Assembly (NCBI GenBank): GCA_018806915.1
Contig: JAGKQI010000033.1
Coordinates: 496,001 to 560,000, forward strand
Reading direction: 5' to 3'
Source: Phytophthora colocasiae
Taxonomy: Eukaryota; Oomycota; Peronosporomycetes; Peronosporales; Peronosporaceae
DNA: 64,000 bases
Shown here: positions 22,432-34,760 of the stretch, in pieces
How the letters are laid out: the number at the start of each line of letters is the position of its first letter
How positions within the stretch are numbered: position 1 is the first letter of the stretch
Notes under the pieces: generated by a model
The model's input: the letters and a program-made list of their open reading frames with translations, nothing else
The model's database searches: none
Told to the model about the DNA's origin: nothing
Position numbers and translations under genes: made by a program

Positions 22432-22833
22432 TCCACAACTGTCCGGATTGTGCGACTGTCGGAGAGCGAGCGAATATCGCTATTCGACGGTATGCTTCGA
22501 CCGTTTTGAATATCTTTCGATCGCGTTCCAGCATAGACGCGTAGTAGTTGCGGCGTCAGCGCCACACCCAGACACGATATTGCGTTGGGTTTTGTAGCAT
22601 TTGTACATTACACAGCCAGCGTATCCAAGATGGCAAAGAGTCAACAGGAACGAGTTAACCACAAGTTGTCTATCGGCACACGTTATCGTTTAGGTACTAG
22701 CGTTGGCGCACCACTGCATTTTGCTCAATTCAGCGACACTTAATGCCTGGACATTCGTTGTCTCGGAAGCTCTACTTAGAGAGGAAAATGTTGCAGACGT
22801 CCTTATTTCTGGTCGGATAATTCTCTTCAACGT
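22432..22833. other. remnant of the ancestral spacer between the two bZIP-like genes
   Basis: 402 bp between the hAT and copia 2. It holds the original 3' flank of bZIP-like paralog 2 and the upstream flank of paralog 1. I see no gene here. Confidence 0.6.
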
Positions 22834-23060
22834 TGTTGTTCGTGGGCAGACGATGTGCAAGCAGCGCACTGTAGGTCAGCTGCCAGGTGTGGCGATCAGC
22901 AGTTGCGCAAGATACCTCTCCCTGGACGACAACACTAGGCGAGGTCTCCCAGGTGATGTGTGTAGAAGTTTGTGCGTTTCCCAACTATCCGTATAAATCG
23001 AGCTCACTCTGTGATTTGCGTTCGACCGAGAAGACCCTCCCTGTGTTCGTGTTTCCTACA
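22834..23060 (+). repeat. copia 2 5' LTR
   Basis: 227 bp, TG...CA ends. A TATAAAT at about 23002-23008 (GTATAAATCG) may be the LTR TATA box. Confidence 0.94.
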
Positions 23061-23080
23061 GGTTAACAGCCGCAGTTCGC
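23061..23080 (+). other. copia 2 primer-binding site, tRNA-Asn anticodon arm type
   Basis: GGTTAACAGCCGCAGTTCGC directly follows the LTR. Its complement contains TGCGG-CTGTTAA-CC, the 5' stem and loop of an Asn(GTT) tRNA anticodon arm, ending just 3' of the loop. This fits priming by a cleaved tRNA half. Confidence 0.55.
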
Positions 23081-23082
23081 TT

Positions 23083-24090
23083 ATGGTTGTGAGCACTCGA
23101 GGAAGTGTAGCTGCAGCAGCAGCCAACGATGGAGGTCAAGCTAATGCCTCACCGCCCGCTGCTCCAGTCAGCACGAGTCAAGCACCGGTTACAGCCCCGC
23201 CTCTCGCACAGGCTATCCAAGCCACTAGTCAAGTTCCTGTGCGAGCCCCTACTCCCACGCAGGCTGCTCAAGCTCCAGTAAGCGCCACGGCACTCGACCC
23301 CGCCATCATCGCACAGATTGCCAGCGTCGGCCCCGCGCTTACCGCACTGGCAGCTGCCTTTAATGCAAACCAAGATGGTGGTGGAAGCCAACATTCGCAG
23401 CCTCAGCCAGAACAAGAACCCAATGATGACGAAGAGTCCAACAATGGCGCCGGTGAGAACAATAACGCCGCGCACGGGAAGCGTTCGGACAAGATCGACC
23501 TACGTAACATCAAGATTGAACGGTTTGATGGTACTTTAGCGACAGGAAACTTCGATGCGAAGGCTCGTGAGTTCTGTGAGGAGCTCGACGAACAGATCGA
23601 CGATGCACAAGCGATTGCAGGTCAAGTGTGGAGTGAGGACGTGAAGAAAGCAATATTCAAGATGAATCTCACGGGCATGGCCCGCCGCTGGTATCGTGAC
23701 TGGCGCACCGCCAACCCCGCAGCGTCTTACTCCGATGGCGCAAATGCGCTGATGTACGAGTTCAGACCGGTTCTGCTCGGCGTGGACATCGCCGAGCACA
23801 TCAAGAAGGAACGGAAGCGTTGGAATGAGACTTACAGAGAGTTTGCCGACCGGCTGCTCCAAATGGCAGATGCACTAGAAGGTGGAAAGGCAGTTCCCGC
23901 GAACGCGCGCCATGCCCTAGTCGCCTTCGTGAGAAACGCATACCCCAAGTTCACGGACTTTCTGGAGACGAAGGTCAGTCTCGAAGACGACAAGCCCGAA
24001 GACCAACTGAAGACGGCGGTGGCAAAGCAGAAACCGACGGACGCCTTCCGGACCGAAGAAAGACGAAAGTCACGCAGCCAGCCGCTATGA
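23083..24090 (+). CDS. copia 2 Gag (capsid region)
   Basis: ATG 23083 lies just after the primer-binding site; 335 aa. An Ala/Pro/Gln-rich N-terminus is followed by a copia/gypsy-like capsid segment (IERFDGTLATGNFDAKAREF, then MARRWYRDWR and WNETYREFADRLLQMADAL). The frame ends at TGA 24088-24090. The next frame starts at ATG 24087, so the two overlap as ATGA. There is no zinc knuckle in this frame; it lies in the overlapping one. The product should form the virus-like particle shell. Confidence 0.85.
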   Translation: MVVSTRGSVAAAAANDGGQANASPPAAPVSTSQAPVTAPPLAQAIQATSQVPVRAPTPTQAAQAPVSATALDPAIIAQIASVGPALTALAAAFNANQDGGGSQHSQPQPEQEPNDDEESNNGAGENNNAAHGKRSDKIDLRNIKIERFDGTLATGNFDAKAREFCEELDEQIDDAQAIAGQVWSEDVKKAIFKMNLTGMARRWYRDWRTANPAASYSDGANALMYEFRPVLLGVDIAEHIKKERKRWNETYREFADRLLQMADALEGGKAVPANARHALVAFVRNAYPKFTDFLETKVSLEDDKPEDQLKTAVAKQKPTDAFRTEERRKSRSQPL

Positions 24091-24395
24091 CGCCAAAGAA
24101 CAAGACCACAAAGCCCGCGAGCAATAAGCCTCAGCAAACGACAATGAAGAACGCCAAAAACCCGAAGAAACGTCCTGCGGAAGCCCTAGCCCAAGCCGCG
24201 GTTGTGGAGCGGAAAAAGAAGCCGAAGGCAACCAATGTAAACTCCAAGAGCTCGTTCAAGTGCTACGAGTGCGGAGCTACGGGCCACACCGCTGATTTCT
24301 GCCGCACGTACTTGCAGGGCAACAAGAACGGTGAGTTTGGAAAAGGCACGGCACTTAACGCAGAAGCCGAGGAAGAGAGTGAGAACGATGAATGA
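24087..24395 (+). CDS. copia 2 nucleocapsid frame with CCHC zinc knuckle
   Basis: 102 aa, Lys/Ala-rich, with the zinc knuckle CYECGATGHTADFC (CX2CX4HX4C). It lies in the -1 frame relative to Gag and starts at the ATGA overlap. It ends in a single TGA at 24393-24395, after which the same frame stays open through all of pol to 27509. The nucleocapsid may be made by frameshift or reinitiation and extended into Pol by readthrough, or this copy may carry mutations. Confidence 0.75.
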   Translation: MTPKNKTTKPASNKPQQTTMKNAKNPKKRPAEALAQAAVVERKKKPKATNVNSKSSFKCYECGATGHTADFCRTYLQGNKNGEFGKGTALNAEAEEESENDE

Positions 24396-27509
<3,114 letters not shown>

Positions 27510-27538
27510 ACGTGCTCGTGCGCTGCTTGTGGGGGAGG

Positions 27539-27765
27539 TGTTGTTCGTGGGCAGACGATGTGCAAGCAGCGCACTGTAGGTCAGCTGCCAGGTGTGGCGA
27601 TCAGCAGTTGCGCAAGATACCTCTCCCTGGACGACAACACTAGGCGAGGTCTCCCAGGTGATGTGTGTAGAAGTTTGTGCGTTTCCCAACTATCCGTATA
27701 AATCGAGCTCACTCTGTGATTTGCGTTCGACCGAGAAGACCCTCCCTGTGTTCGTGTTTCCTACA
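27539..27765 (+). repeat. copia 2 3' LTR
   Basis: 227 bp, by eye identical to the 5' LTR. Its last bases supply the stop codon (TAG on the minus strand, 27761-27763) of the bZIP-like gene next to it. Confidence 0.94.
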
Positions 27766-28735
27766 AACGTCGTTCGTCAGGATGATTCAGCCAGAATGTG
27801 CTCGAGTGCGATACATTGGGGGAGTTCTGACCGCCTTCTTCATCGTCAGCGCTGTCCGAAAACACTGCGATCCGGTAACGTGCCTTCTCCTCGTCGTCGC
27901 ACGCTGGCAGCACAGGATAACTGTCTGTATCGCCGATAAAGTGTTGCTCCGTGATTGCGGCGTTCTCGAACAACACACAAAGTTCACTGGAATCTTGCAA
28001 AAACGTCGCGAAAACATTCACGAAATCGACCTGGTTATCGTAGCATACAACGCGATGCGAACGAGGGTCGAACGTGAAGGTCGTCACGCCTGTACCACGG
28101 AATTCCCGACCGAGAAGCTTCGCCCCAATGTGCGGGTGCTCGCTTTGCAGTGTCGGGAACAAAACTTGTACTGCTGTTTCCGATATTTCGAATACGTACT
28201 CGGTAGTGCTCGATACAATTGCAACTTCATCCGCAGAGGCGATCCGTGACTGCTTTAACGTGCACCGGAAGCCTGGAAACGCCGCAGTGTAACGTTCCCA
28301 TTGATCCAAGATCACTTCGAAGCCGACAAAACTCCCCACCGCAACCTCATTGTCCATCATGTTTTGGATGAATTCGACGGTATCTGCCGACGTGAAGCTG
28401 CCAGAGGTGGAGGAGTGAGCATTGTACCCGTGTTCGAATACCTTGTGGTACTGCATAGTGCGCTTGATGTAGTAGTCGTCCATCGTTTCTCGTTGATTAA
28501 GCGTATGCGTACGCAGCAAGTGTTCATACTCCTGCAGAGCCTTGATCTCTTGACGGAGGTTGTTCAAATCGAGCTGCAGATTATAAATTTGGGAGCTCTG
28601 TTGGTCCCGTGTGCGCCACTTGAGTTTCTTGCGTCGAGGTCGAGCAGCAGCAGCGTCCGCTGTTACCTGGGGAACGTTTGGTGCCAAGCCCTTGGACTCA
28701 GCTGGAGATTTCGCTTCGGGTTCTTGTGACTGCAT
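27761..28735 (-). CDS. bZIP-like family protein, paralog 2, stop codon supplied by a copia LTR
   Basis: 324 aa from ATG 28735. An upstream GTG in frame is less likely. The basic patch RRKKLKW (residues 34-40) is followed by WRTRDQQ and a leucine heptad region (YNLQLDLNNLRQEIKALQEY), then a long C-terminal region homologous to paralog 1. The ancestral stop was TGA directly after CGA CGT. Copia 2 inserted within that codon, and the frame now reads one extra Leu (TTG) and stops at TAG in the LTR. The protein is almost unchanged, but its native 3' UTR now lies about 5 kb away. A regulatory role is inferred from the bZIP-like N-terminus. Confidence 0.78.
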   Translation of the reverse strand: MQSQEPEAKSPAESKGLAPNVPQVTADAAAARPRRKKLKWRTRDQQSSQIYNLQLDLNNLRQEIKALQEYEHLLRTHTLNQRETMDDYYIKRTMQYHKVFEHGYNAHSSTSGSFTSADTVEFIQNMMDNEVAVGSFVGFEVILDQWERYTAAFPGFRCTLKQSRIASADEVAIVSSTTEYVFEISETAVQVLFPTLQSEHPHIGAKLLGREFRGTGVTTFTFDPRSHRVVCYDNQVDFVNVFATFLQDSSELCVLFENAAITEQHFIGDTDSYPVLPACDDEEKARYRIAVFSDSADDEEGGQNSPNVSHSSTFWLNHPDERRL

Positions 28736-29638
28736 GGAGGGGAAGGAAGCGACCACCGGGATCCACGAAACTTGTCTGTGACGAATTGGAAAGTGAGAAG
28801 GGCCAACGACTTAACATCCCTGCTGCTCAAAACCTACCGGTAGGGAGGCATAGGTTATACCGTACTAGCATGGAAACGGGCTACGTACTGAACAGAACTC
28901 ATTCCCACCGCAATGAAACGCTGGCCGACTAGAGAGCACTGGTTCTCACCGTTGAGTTCAACAACAAAAACAGGGAGGGTATGCATATCAACGCAGTAGT
29001 AAACGGCGGCATTTTTTTTCAGGGCATGTTTTCTGTCTGAACAGCCACTGTCTACTACTGCCCTGTTCCATTTGCCACGAGTTTTGCGATCCTGTTGCCA
29101 GATGCAGAGATACGTTTACCACACCGCACAGATCTTACGAAAATGAGCTACAATTCTGGCAAACTCTAGGTCTGTCGCCAGTTACCATTCAGCGCTAACA
29201 AAAAGCATTCTGCATTCCTCGTCTCAGAGGACGGTAACGATCAACTGTACTACATGCATTTTAGTGTTCGAAGGGAAGTAATATATAGTGAGTGAGCCTC
29301 TGGAAATTTTCTTTGAAGCAGCAGATAATATGTCTGCAGATATCATCTTCCTAGTTCACGAACTTCCAGAATGGGAACAAGGTTGCTGGTAATTACGAGG
29401 AGGCTGTAGGTGATTTGTTTCTACTGGTGAAGCTGCAAATGATGCCGTCCTGGTCACAAACAACAGTACCATAGGAGCAACAACAGCAACAAGAACACAA
29501 AGATCCACAACGCAGCGATCTTGAGTATCTTGAACGCTAGATATGCTTTCAACTATCTTGTATTATTTGCGACTCCCAAGTTGGGAATCCCAGGAATCGA
29601 AGTGTGGTTCTGATGCTTAAGTCCTTTGGCTTTGGCTG
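28736..29638. other. non-coding spacer, upstream of bZIP-like paralog 2
   Basis: About 0.9 kb without a convincing frame, RNA gene or repeat. It presumably contains the promoter of the minus-strand bZIP-like gene. Confidence 0.55.
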
Positions 29639-29691
29639 GTGTCTGCTCTCTATTAATAGGCCGAGAGAGAAAGTTGGCCTTCTATTTGGGT

Positions 29692-31620
29692 TTAATTGTG
29701 TGGTTCACCTATAGAAGCCTGATATGCAAATAAACGATTCAGAACTGAATCTGCTTTCATGTGGTCTGTACTTGGATCAAGTGGTGCTATGGAGACATCA
29801 AGTTGTGTCTGGGCGTTGGTAGACCAAGGTGGCTTGGATGGTAGTACTGTTCCAGGGTTATTCCTGAAGTTGTGGATGCTGTTTATGTCGACTGATGCAA
29901 GTTGTTTGCATGCTTGGAGTTCCTTGAGTTGGGGTTTTCCCCATTGGATTGCGAAGAACATGTTGAACATGGCTTGCAAATTTGGCCTTCTGGTCGCTGT
30001 CTTCCGAAGTGATACTGCATCCCAGCATTCTACCCGCAGCACGACTCTGTTGGGTTCTGTGATCTTGATTATTGCTTCAATTTCTTGTTGTAGAATAGTC
30101 TGTGCGTTATCTTTGAGCCCCAGTTGCGAGGTTTCACTGACAGTTCCCGCTGCATATAGTTTCCAGCATCCAATACCATCGAGCTTGAATATCATCCAAG
30201 CTCCTGAGACCAACTTGTTCTGATCAATCTTGACGTAATATCGCACGAGCCATCTGTCAAGATCTTCCATTTCTATTCCATTCTTGATGGTTTTCATGAT
30301 TCCCATGCACGTTTCCAGACAGTGTCCCAATACTCGTGTAGCTGACTTGCCTTGCCATGCACTCGCGATTGCTGTTACTTGATAATATCCAGCCGCCCAT
30401 ATAATATCTTGTACTTCTTCTGTCGAATAAATGATTCCTTCAAACACTGCTTTGTTGCGAAGTCTCCACAAGAGCACAGGGGTGACTGTTGTACAGACCT
30501 TCCAGAGTGTTGCCATTGCAAGGTCATGCTCCTTGATCCATCTTGTTGTACATTCCTGCGCGACCGCCATAAAGTTGACTGTTATTGCCGGTGTCTGTCT
30601 GGTTGCTATGTTTACGAGGAGGGTTTCTCGCTCGTCCTGAGTGGTTTCTCGTGCCATCCATCGATCGATCCAGATTTTACAAGAAGCTCTGGCTCTACTA
30701 CATTCCCATGTGATATTATCAATAGTTTCCTCGCTGCAATTGCATTGTAGAGCTGGACAGTCTCGATACTCTGGCCACCCTGCATGATAAAGATTTACCT
30801 TCCCCAAAGCCAACCGGTAAATAGTCCAGTTCTGATAGTCGGTAAACAGCCCTTGAGTTCTCCACAGTTGCCGCGAGGTTTGAACCGAAGCTGCTTTACC
30901 CCATCTTGAAACGCTCACGAATTGCTTTATCTGTTCGATTACTGGTCCCATCTTGTACTTGGCTTTTCTCCTAAAGTGTTTGGTTCTCTGCTTTCGTAGA
31001 TTGAAGCTAAGAGTCTTCGCTGCTCCTGGTTGCTGTTGGCTCCATGGGTAATCTGCAGTCTCTAGTGTTGCCTCAAACGCTATTCCCCAGTAAAATTCCC
31101 ACTCCTCAATAAGAAGATAATCATGTGATTTCCTAAATTGATCATCCACCGCTTCTATCTCCCATGACATTCCACCCGGTGTTCTTCGAACAGTAAGAAC
31201 TTGTCGAGTATTCCCTGCTCTGCTAGTTGTAGCTATCACCGTGTTTCGTTCTTGTCCTTTTCTCCACTTTAATTTCTCCGACAGTTGCGGTTGATTAATT
31301 GCCTTGATTTCGCTGCGATCCCGACCCCAAGCCTGCCATGGTATGCTTATCATAATATTACGACACCACTTGGTCACTTGTTTGAGGTGCGCTCGCAGTT
31401 GTTTTCCTTCTACCATAGGTACTGTGATTGTTGCTGCATATTCCCCGGCCATTGTCCGCTCTGGTTCCAGCTCCACCACGATATCTGTCATTTTGGTCGA
31501 TCTTATTGCTGGATATTCCTTTTCTTTTAACGGCTTCCCATTTTCATTAATTACACACCCATTGTCATGCCACAGGGAATTCAATAAAAACTCTGTTTGT
31601 GCAGCGGTCAATTTTCTTGT
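29692..31620 (-). CDS. LINE ORF2 C-terminal frame (zinc-finger and possible RNase H region)
   Basis: About 640 codons without an ATG at its start, in the -1 frame relative to the RT frame and overlapping its 3' end. It carries a zf-RVT-like finger (CNCSEETIDNITWEC followed by SRARASC). A late GAWMIFKLDG...AEIEAI-like region may be a degenerate RNase H. In other LINEs this region is the C-terminus of ORF2, so expression by -1 frameshifting from the RT frame, or a frameshift mutation, are both possible. The last base of the RT-frame stop is at 31608. Confidence 0.75.
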   Translation of the reverse strand, partial: TRKLTAAQTEFLLNSLWHDNGCVINENGKPLKEKEYPAIRSTKMTDIVVELEPERTMAGEYAATITVPMVEGKQLRAHLKQVTKWCRNIMISIPWQAWGRDRSEIKAINQPQLSEKLKWRKGQERNTVIATTSRAGNTRQVLTVRRTPGGMSWEIEAVDDQFRKSHDYLLIEEWEFYWGIAFEATLETADYPWSQQQPGAAKTLSFNLRKQRTKHFRRKAKYKMGPVIEQIKQFVSVSRWGKAASVQTSRQLWRTQGLFTDYQNWTIYRLALGKVNLYHAGWPEYRDCPALQCNCSEETIDNITWECSRARASCKIWIDRWMARETTQDERETLLVNIATRQTPAITVNFMAVAQECTTRWIKEHDLAMATLWKVCTTVTPVLLWRLRNKAVFEGIIYSTEEVQDIIWAAGYYQVTAIASAWQGKSATRVLGHCLETCMGIMKTIKNGIEMEDLDRWLVRYYVKIDQNKLVSGAWMIFKLDGIGCWKLYAAGTVSETSQLGLKDNAQTILQQEIEAIIKITEPNRVVLRVECWDAVSLRKTATRRPNLQAMFNMFFAIQWGKPQLKELQACKQLASVDINSIHNFRNNPGTVLPSKPPWSTNAQTQLDVSIAPLDPSTDHMKADSVLNRLFAYQASIGEPHN

Positions 31621-34600
31621 CGTGATATTCTGATCTTGTCGTGATCTAGCTGGTAACTTGAACTTCGCGCAGCCCCAGCACTGATAATACTTTTGATATC
31701 GTTCCGTTCTGCTTCAGATGGTACTATTCCAGCTGATTGAGCCTCCCACAATTCCACTACTCCAACCGCCTGTGAAGTTGTCACTGGTGCTCCTCGTTTT
31801 TCTCGAAGCTGTTCTTTGAGAATTTGCTGTTCTGTAGGTCTGAAGAAGCAGCCTGAAGTTTCACATGTTTTACTTCTATGAACCGTCTCATGCCAGGCTA
31901 CTGAATACTCGTCTTGCTCAGCTTGTATCCATCGTTCAGCCATGTTACATCTGGTGGCTTGAAGCGCCGAGTGAATATCTTGTAGTCCTAGACCCCCATC
32001 GTTTCTCGGAGCGAAAACCAGAGCTGGGTTCAATTTGTGTTTCGAGGTTACTGTTGCTGTTTTCGCGTTCCAAACAAAATTTTTCTGAAGGTTTTCCAGT
32101 AGTTTCATCACTGCTTTTGAAGGCAGATACTGCTTGCCTGTGTACAAAATACTCGGAAGTGCCACTACGTTAAAGAGAAGCACGCGTTGGTTGACTGAAT
32201 TACTCATAGTTGACGCGATCTTCAGCCTTTTTTGGATCTTATTTATCCGGATCTCCCAATTTTCAAGGGAAGTATCATTATTTCCCACCCAATATCCCAG
32301 CTGCCGTGTACTTGCGTTCGGATCTAGCACCGGAAACCCATTCCATTTGACTGGAGTCCCGTTGGAATTCATTCCAATCAGTATACTCTTTTCTGGTTGA
32401 ACTTGGAGACCCGACATGCTCCCAAATTCCGCTAATAATTCTTTTACTTGATCCAGTTCCTCCAACGAACTCATGAACACTGTACTATCATCCACAAATG
32501 ACGAAAACTTGTGACGTACAGGCTGATTACCAGTAATTGCGATTCCTTTCAATTGTTGGTGTTGATTGATCGCTCTGCTGAGTGAATCGACCGCTAGTAT
32601 GAATAGCAGTGGTGCCATTGGGCATCCCTGTCGGATTCCTGAATTTACTCCCCATTCCTTCGAGAGTTTGCCGTTAACTTGATACTGCGCTGTCGTTCCT
32701 TCATGCAGTTGGTGTATCACATTAAGGAACGTCTCCGAAAATCCATATCTTCTGAGAACTTTGATCATGTAAGCTCTATCCAACGTATCGTATGCTTTCC
32801 GTAGATCGAGGCATAGCACACCTGGGCTGCTGTTCCACGGAGTGTCCGATTTTTTTTCACTTTGCCCCAACACTGCCCGGAGTATTGTTATCGTTTTGTC
32901 GATGCTACGTCCTCTTACAAATCCTTGCTGACTTGAACTTATAAGCTTCGGTAGGACCTGATGCATCCGTTCTGCTAGGATTCTGCCAAATAATTTGTAC
33001 GCCGTATTCAACAGTGCTATAGGTCTATAGTCCAGAGCATCACTTGAATCTCCTTTTTTTCTCAGTGGAACCACCGTTGCTTTAAGAAAGGATTTTGGAA
33101 CTCCATCTCCCCCCATGATCGCGTTATACAGCTTTGTTAGACTTGGAGTTAACTGGTCTCCAAAATCTTTGTAAAAATCATGATTTAACCCCGTTGTCCC
33201 TGCTGTCTTATGTCTTTTCAGTTTCTGGATTGCCTCCCAAGTTTCCAGCTCAGTTATTGGTGCTACGATTGCAGCAGTCTCGTCCTTAGTAACTCTGATG
33301 TTCTCTGGTATGTTCACAAAGTTGTTGAGCCGTTCATCAAGCTCCTCCACATTAGTCGTAGCATGTGATTGAGCGAAAATGTGGCTCCACTCTGAAGCCA
33401 TCCTCTCCTCAATTGGATAGTTGATCTCGTAAAAGTGTCCTGCTGATGGTCGAATCTGCGAAATCGTCTGATTTCTTTGCCAGTCGGAATTACGCTTATA
33501 AAATCGTCGAATTTCTTCTGGAGATCCAATTAATCTTTGACCAAACGATCTTGAAGCACGGATTCTTGCCGATTTGGCAAGATCTTCCATTAGCTGACCT
33601 CGAGTACTGCGCGGAGTCCGTGTTTCTGCTCGCAAAGTTCGAAAATATCGATCTGTTTGCTGTCTGTCTCTCCTTCTGGTTTCTCGTAACATTTCCTGCA
33701 CTTGAGCTACCAACTTGTCCCATTCCGCCACTGGATGATCACTGGATTCAAATTGGTCAAGAAGGGGGACTAGCGTAGCTTCAATCGTGTCACGAATTCG
33801 CTGTGGTCGCCCACTAAGTATCGGATAGTATGTCTTTGTGCTATTGGAACGTGATTGTGGAGTTCCCGTTGCTAGCTCAAGACGGACTTCCTGGTGATCC
33901 GAATCGTGGGCTGGGCTTAAAACATCAACCCATTGAGTTACCAGCATAGGCTCTCCTTTCACATAAAATCTATCCAGTCTGCTTGCTCCATCTTTCCTCC
34001 AAAATGTGAAATGCTGCAGTGGATCATTATCTTCTTCTTCCATGTCAAGATCTCTGTTCATTTCTACCGCGTCTGTAAGCTCATGATTATCCACCAATTC
34101 CTTCAATTCCACGCTCTCACATCCAGCTGTGCTTGGCTTTCTTGCCACTACTCGGTCTTTCTTGGGCCTGAGCACACAGTTAAAATCACCTCCAATTATT
34201 ACCGCTTCATGATCCTTTAGCCACAAATCGAGCTCCTTGAAAAACGCAGGTTTCTTCGCCTTATCTGAAGGAGCGTACACATTTACCACAAGCCAATTAT
34301 TTACTTCAATAGCCATAATTCGGGGTGTCCATTCTTCTTCTCTCCATGGTTGTATTTTGCAGCTGAATTCAGGAGAACACATTATTTCCAATCCTGCTGA
34401 CCTGGATTCCGTTGTTGTCCAATAACTGAGTGGATTCTCAGTTCGTGCTAGTTGCCAAGTGCGTTGCCACGCTTCTTGTATTTCGCTGACTTCCTGTTTT
34501 GAACGTAGTGACGTTTCCTGTACCATTATAATGTCTGGTTGTCTCCGCCCTCGTCTTCTTCTCCATCCATTGATCCATTTTCTTCTTGACTTCTTGGCGA

Positions 34601-34757
34601 AACCTCTCAGGTTTTGAGTGGCTATCGTCATGTCGATTTCTTTTTTCTTGTGGAATTTCTCATTTAGTGCTGGCTCATCGAAGAGCGCCGCAATATTACT
34701 CAATTCAGCGTAAAATTCTCCTTCAGGTAGCTCCAGACAGTGAATTGTATCTGTCAT
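31608..34757 (-). CDS. LINE ORF2: AP endonuclease and reverse transcriptase
   Basis: 1049 aa from ATG 34757, only 3 nt after the ORF1 stop (TAG AAA ATG). The endonuclease region shows TIATQNLRG, DIIMVQET, VIIGGDFNCVL and the SDHQEVRLEL end motif. RT motifs follow: YRPIALLNTAYKLFGRILAERM-type motif 2, SSQQGFVRGRSI, LDLRKAYDTLD, GIRQGCPMAPLLF and SFVDDSTVF, the catalytic F-V-D-D. All key residues are present. The short ORF1-ORF2 spacing suggests termination-reinitiation. The frame ends at TGA while coding potential continues in the -1 frame. Confidence 0.93.
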   Translation of the reverse strand: MTDTIHCLELPEGEFYAELSNIAALFDEPALNEKFHKKKEIDMTIATQNLRGFAKKSRRKWINGWRRRRGRRQPDIIMVQETSLRSKQEVSEIQEAWQRTWQLARTENPLSYWTTTESRSAGLEIMCSPEFSCKIQPWREEEWTPRIMAIEVNNWLVVNVYAPSDKAKKPAFFKELDLWLKDHEAVIIGGDFNCVLRPKKDRVVARKPSTAGCESVELKELVDNHELTDAVEMNRDLDMEEEDNDPLQHFTFWRKDGASRLDRFYVKGEPMLVTQWVDVLSPAHDSDHQEVRLELATGTPQSRSNSTKTYYPILSGRPQRIRDTIEATLVPLLDQFESSDHPVAEWDKLVAQVQEMLRETRRRDRQQTDRYFRTLRAETRTPRSTRGQLMEDLAKSARIRASRSFGQRLIGSPEEIRRFYKRNSDWQRNQTISQIRPSAGHFYEINYPIEERMASEWSHIFAQSHATTNVEELDERLNNFVNIPENIRVTKDETAAIVAPITELETWEAIQKLKRHKTAGTTGLNHDFYKDFGDQLTPSLTKLYNAIMGGDGVPKSFLKATVVPLRKKGDSSDALDYRPIALLNTAYKLFGRILAERMHQVLPKLISSSQQGFVRGRSIDKTITILRAVLGQSEKKSDTPWNSSPGVLCLDLRKAYDTLDRAYMIKVLRRYGFSETFLNVIHQLHEGTTAQYQVNGKLSKEWGVNSGIRQGCPMAPLLFILAVDSLSRAINQHQQLKGIAITGNQPVRHKFSSFVDDSTVFMSSLEELDQVKELLAEFGSMSGLQVQPEKSILIGMNSNGTPVKWNGFPVLDPNASTRQLGYWVGNNDTSLENWEIRINKIQKRLKIASTMSNSVNQRVLLFNVVALPSILYTGKQYLPSKAVMKLLENLQKNFVWNAKTATVTSKHKLNPALVFAPRNDGGLGLQDIHSALQATRCNMAERWIQAEQDEYSVAWHETVHRSKTCETSGCFFRPTEQQILKEQLREKRGAPVTTSQAVGVVELWEAQSAGIVPSEAERNDIKSIISAGAARSSSYQLDHDKIRISRQEN

Positions 34758-34760
34758 TTT

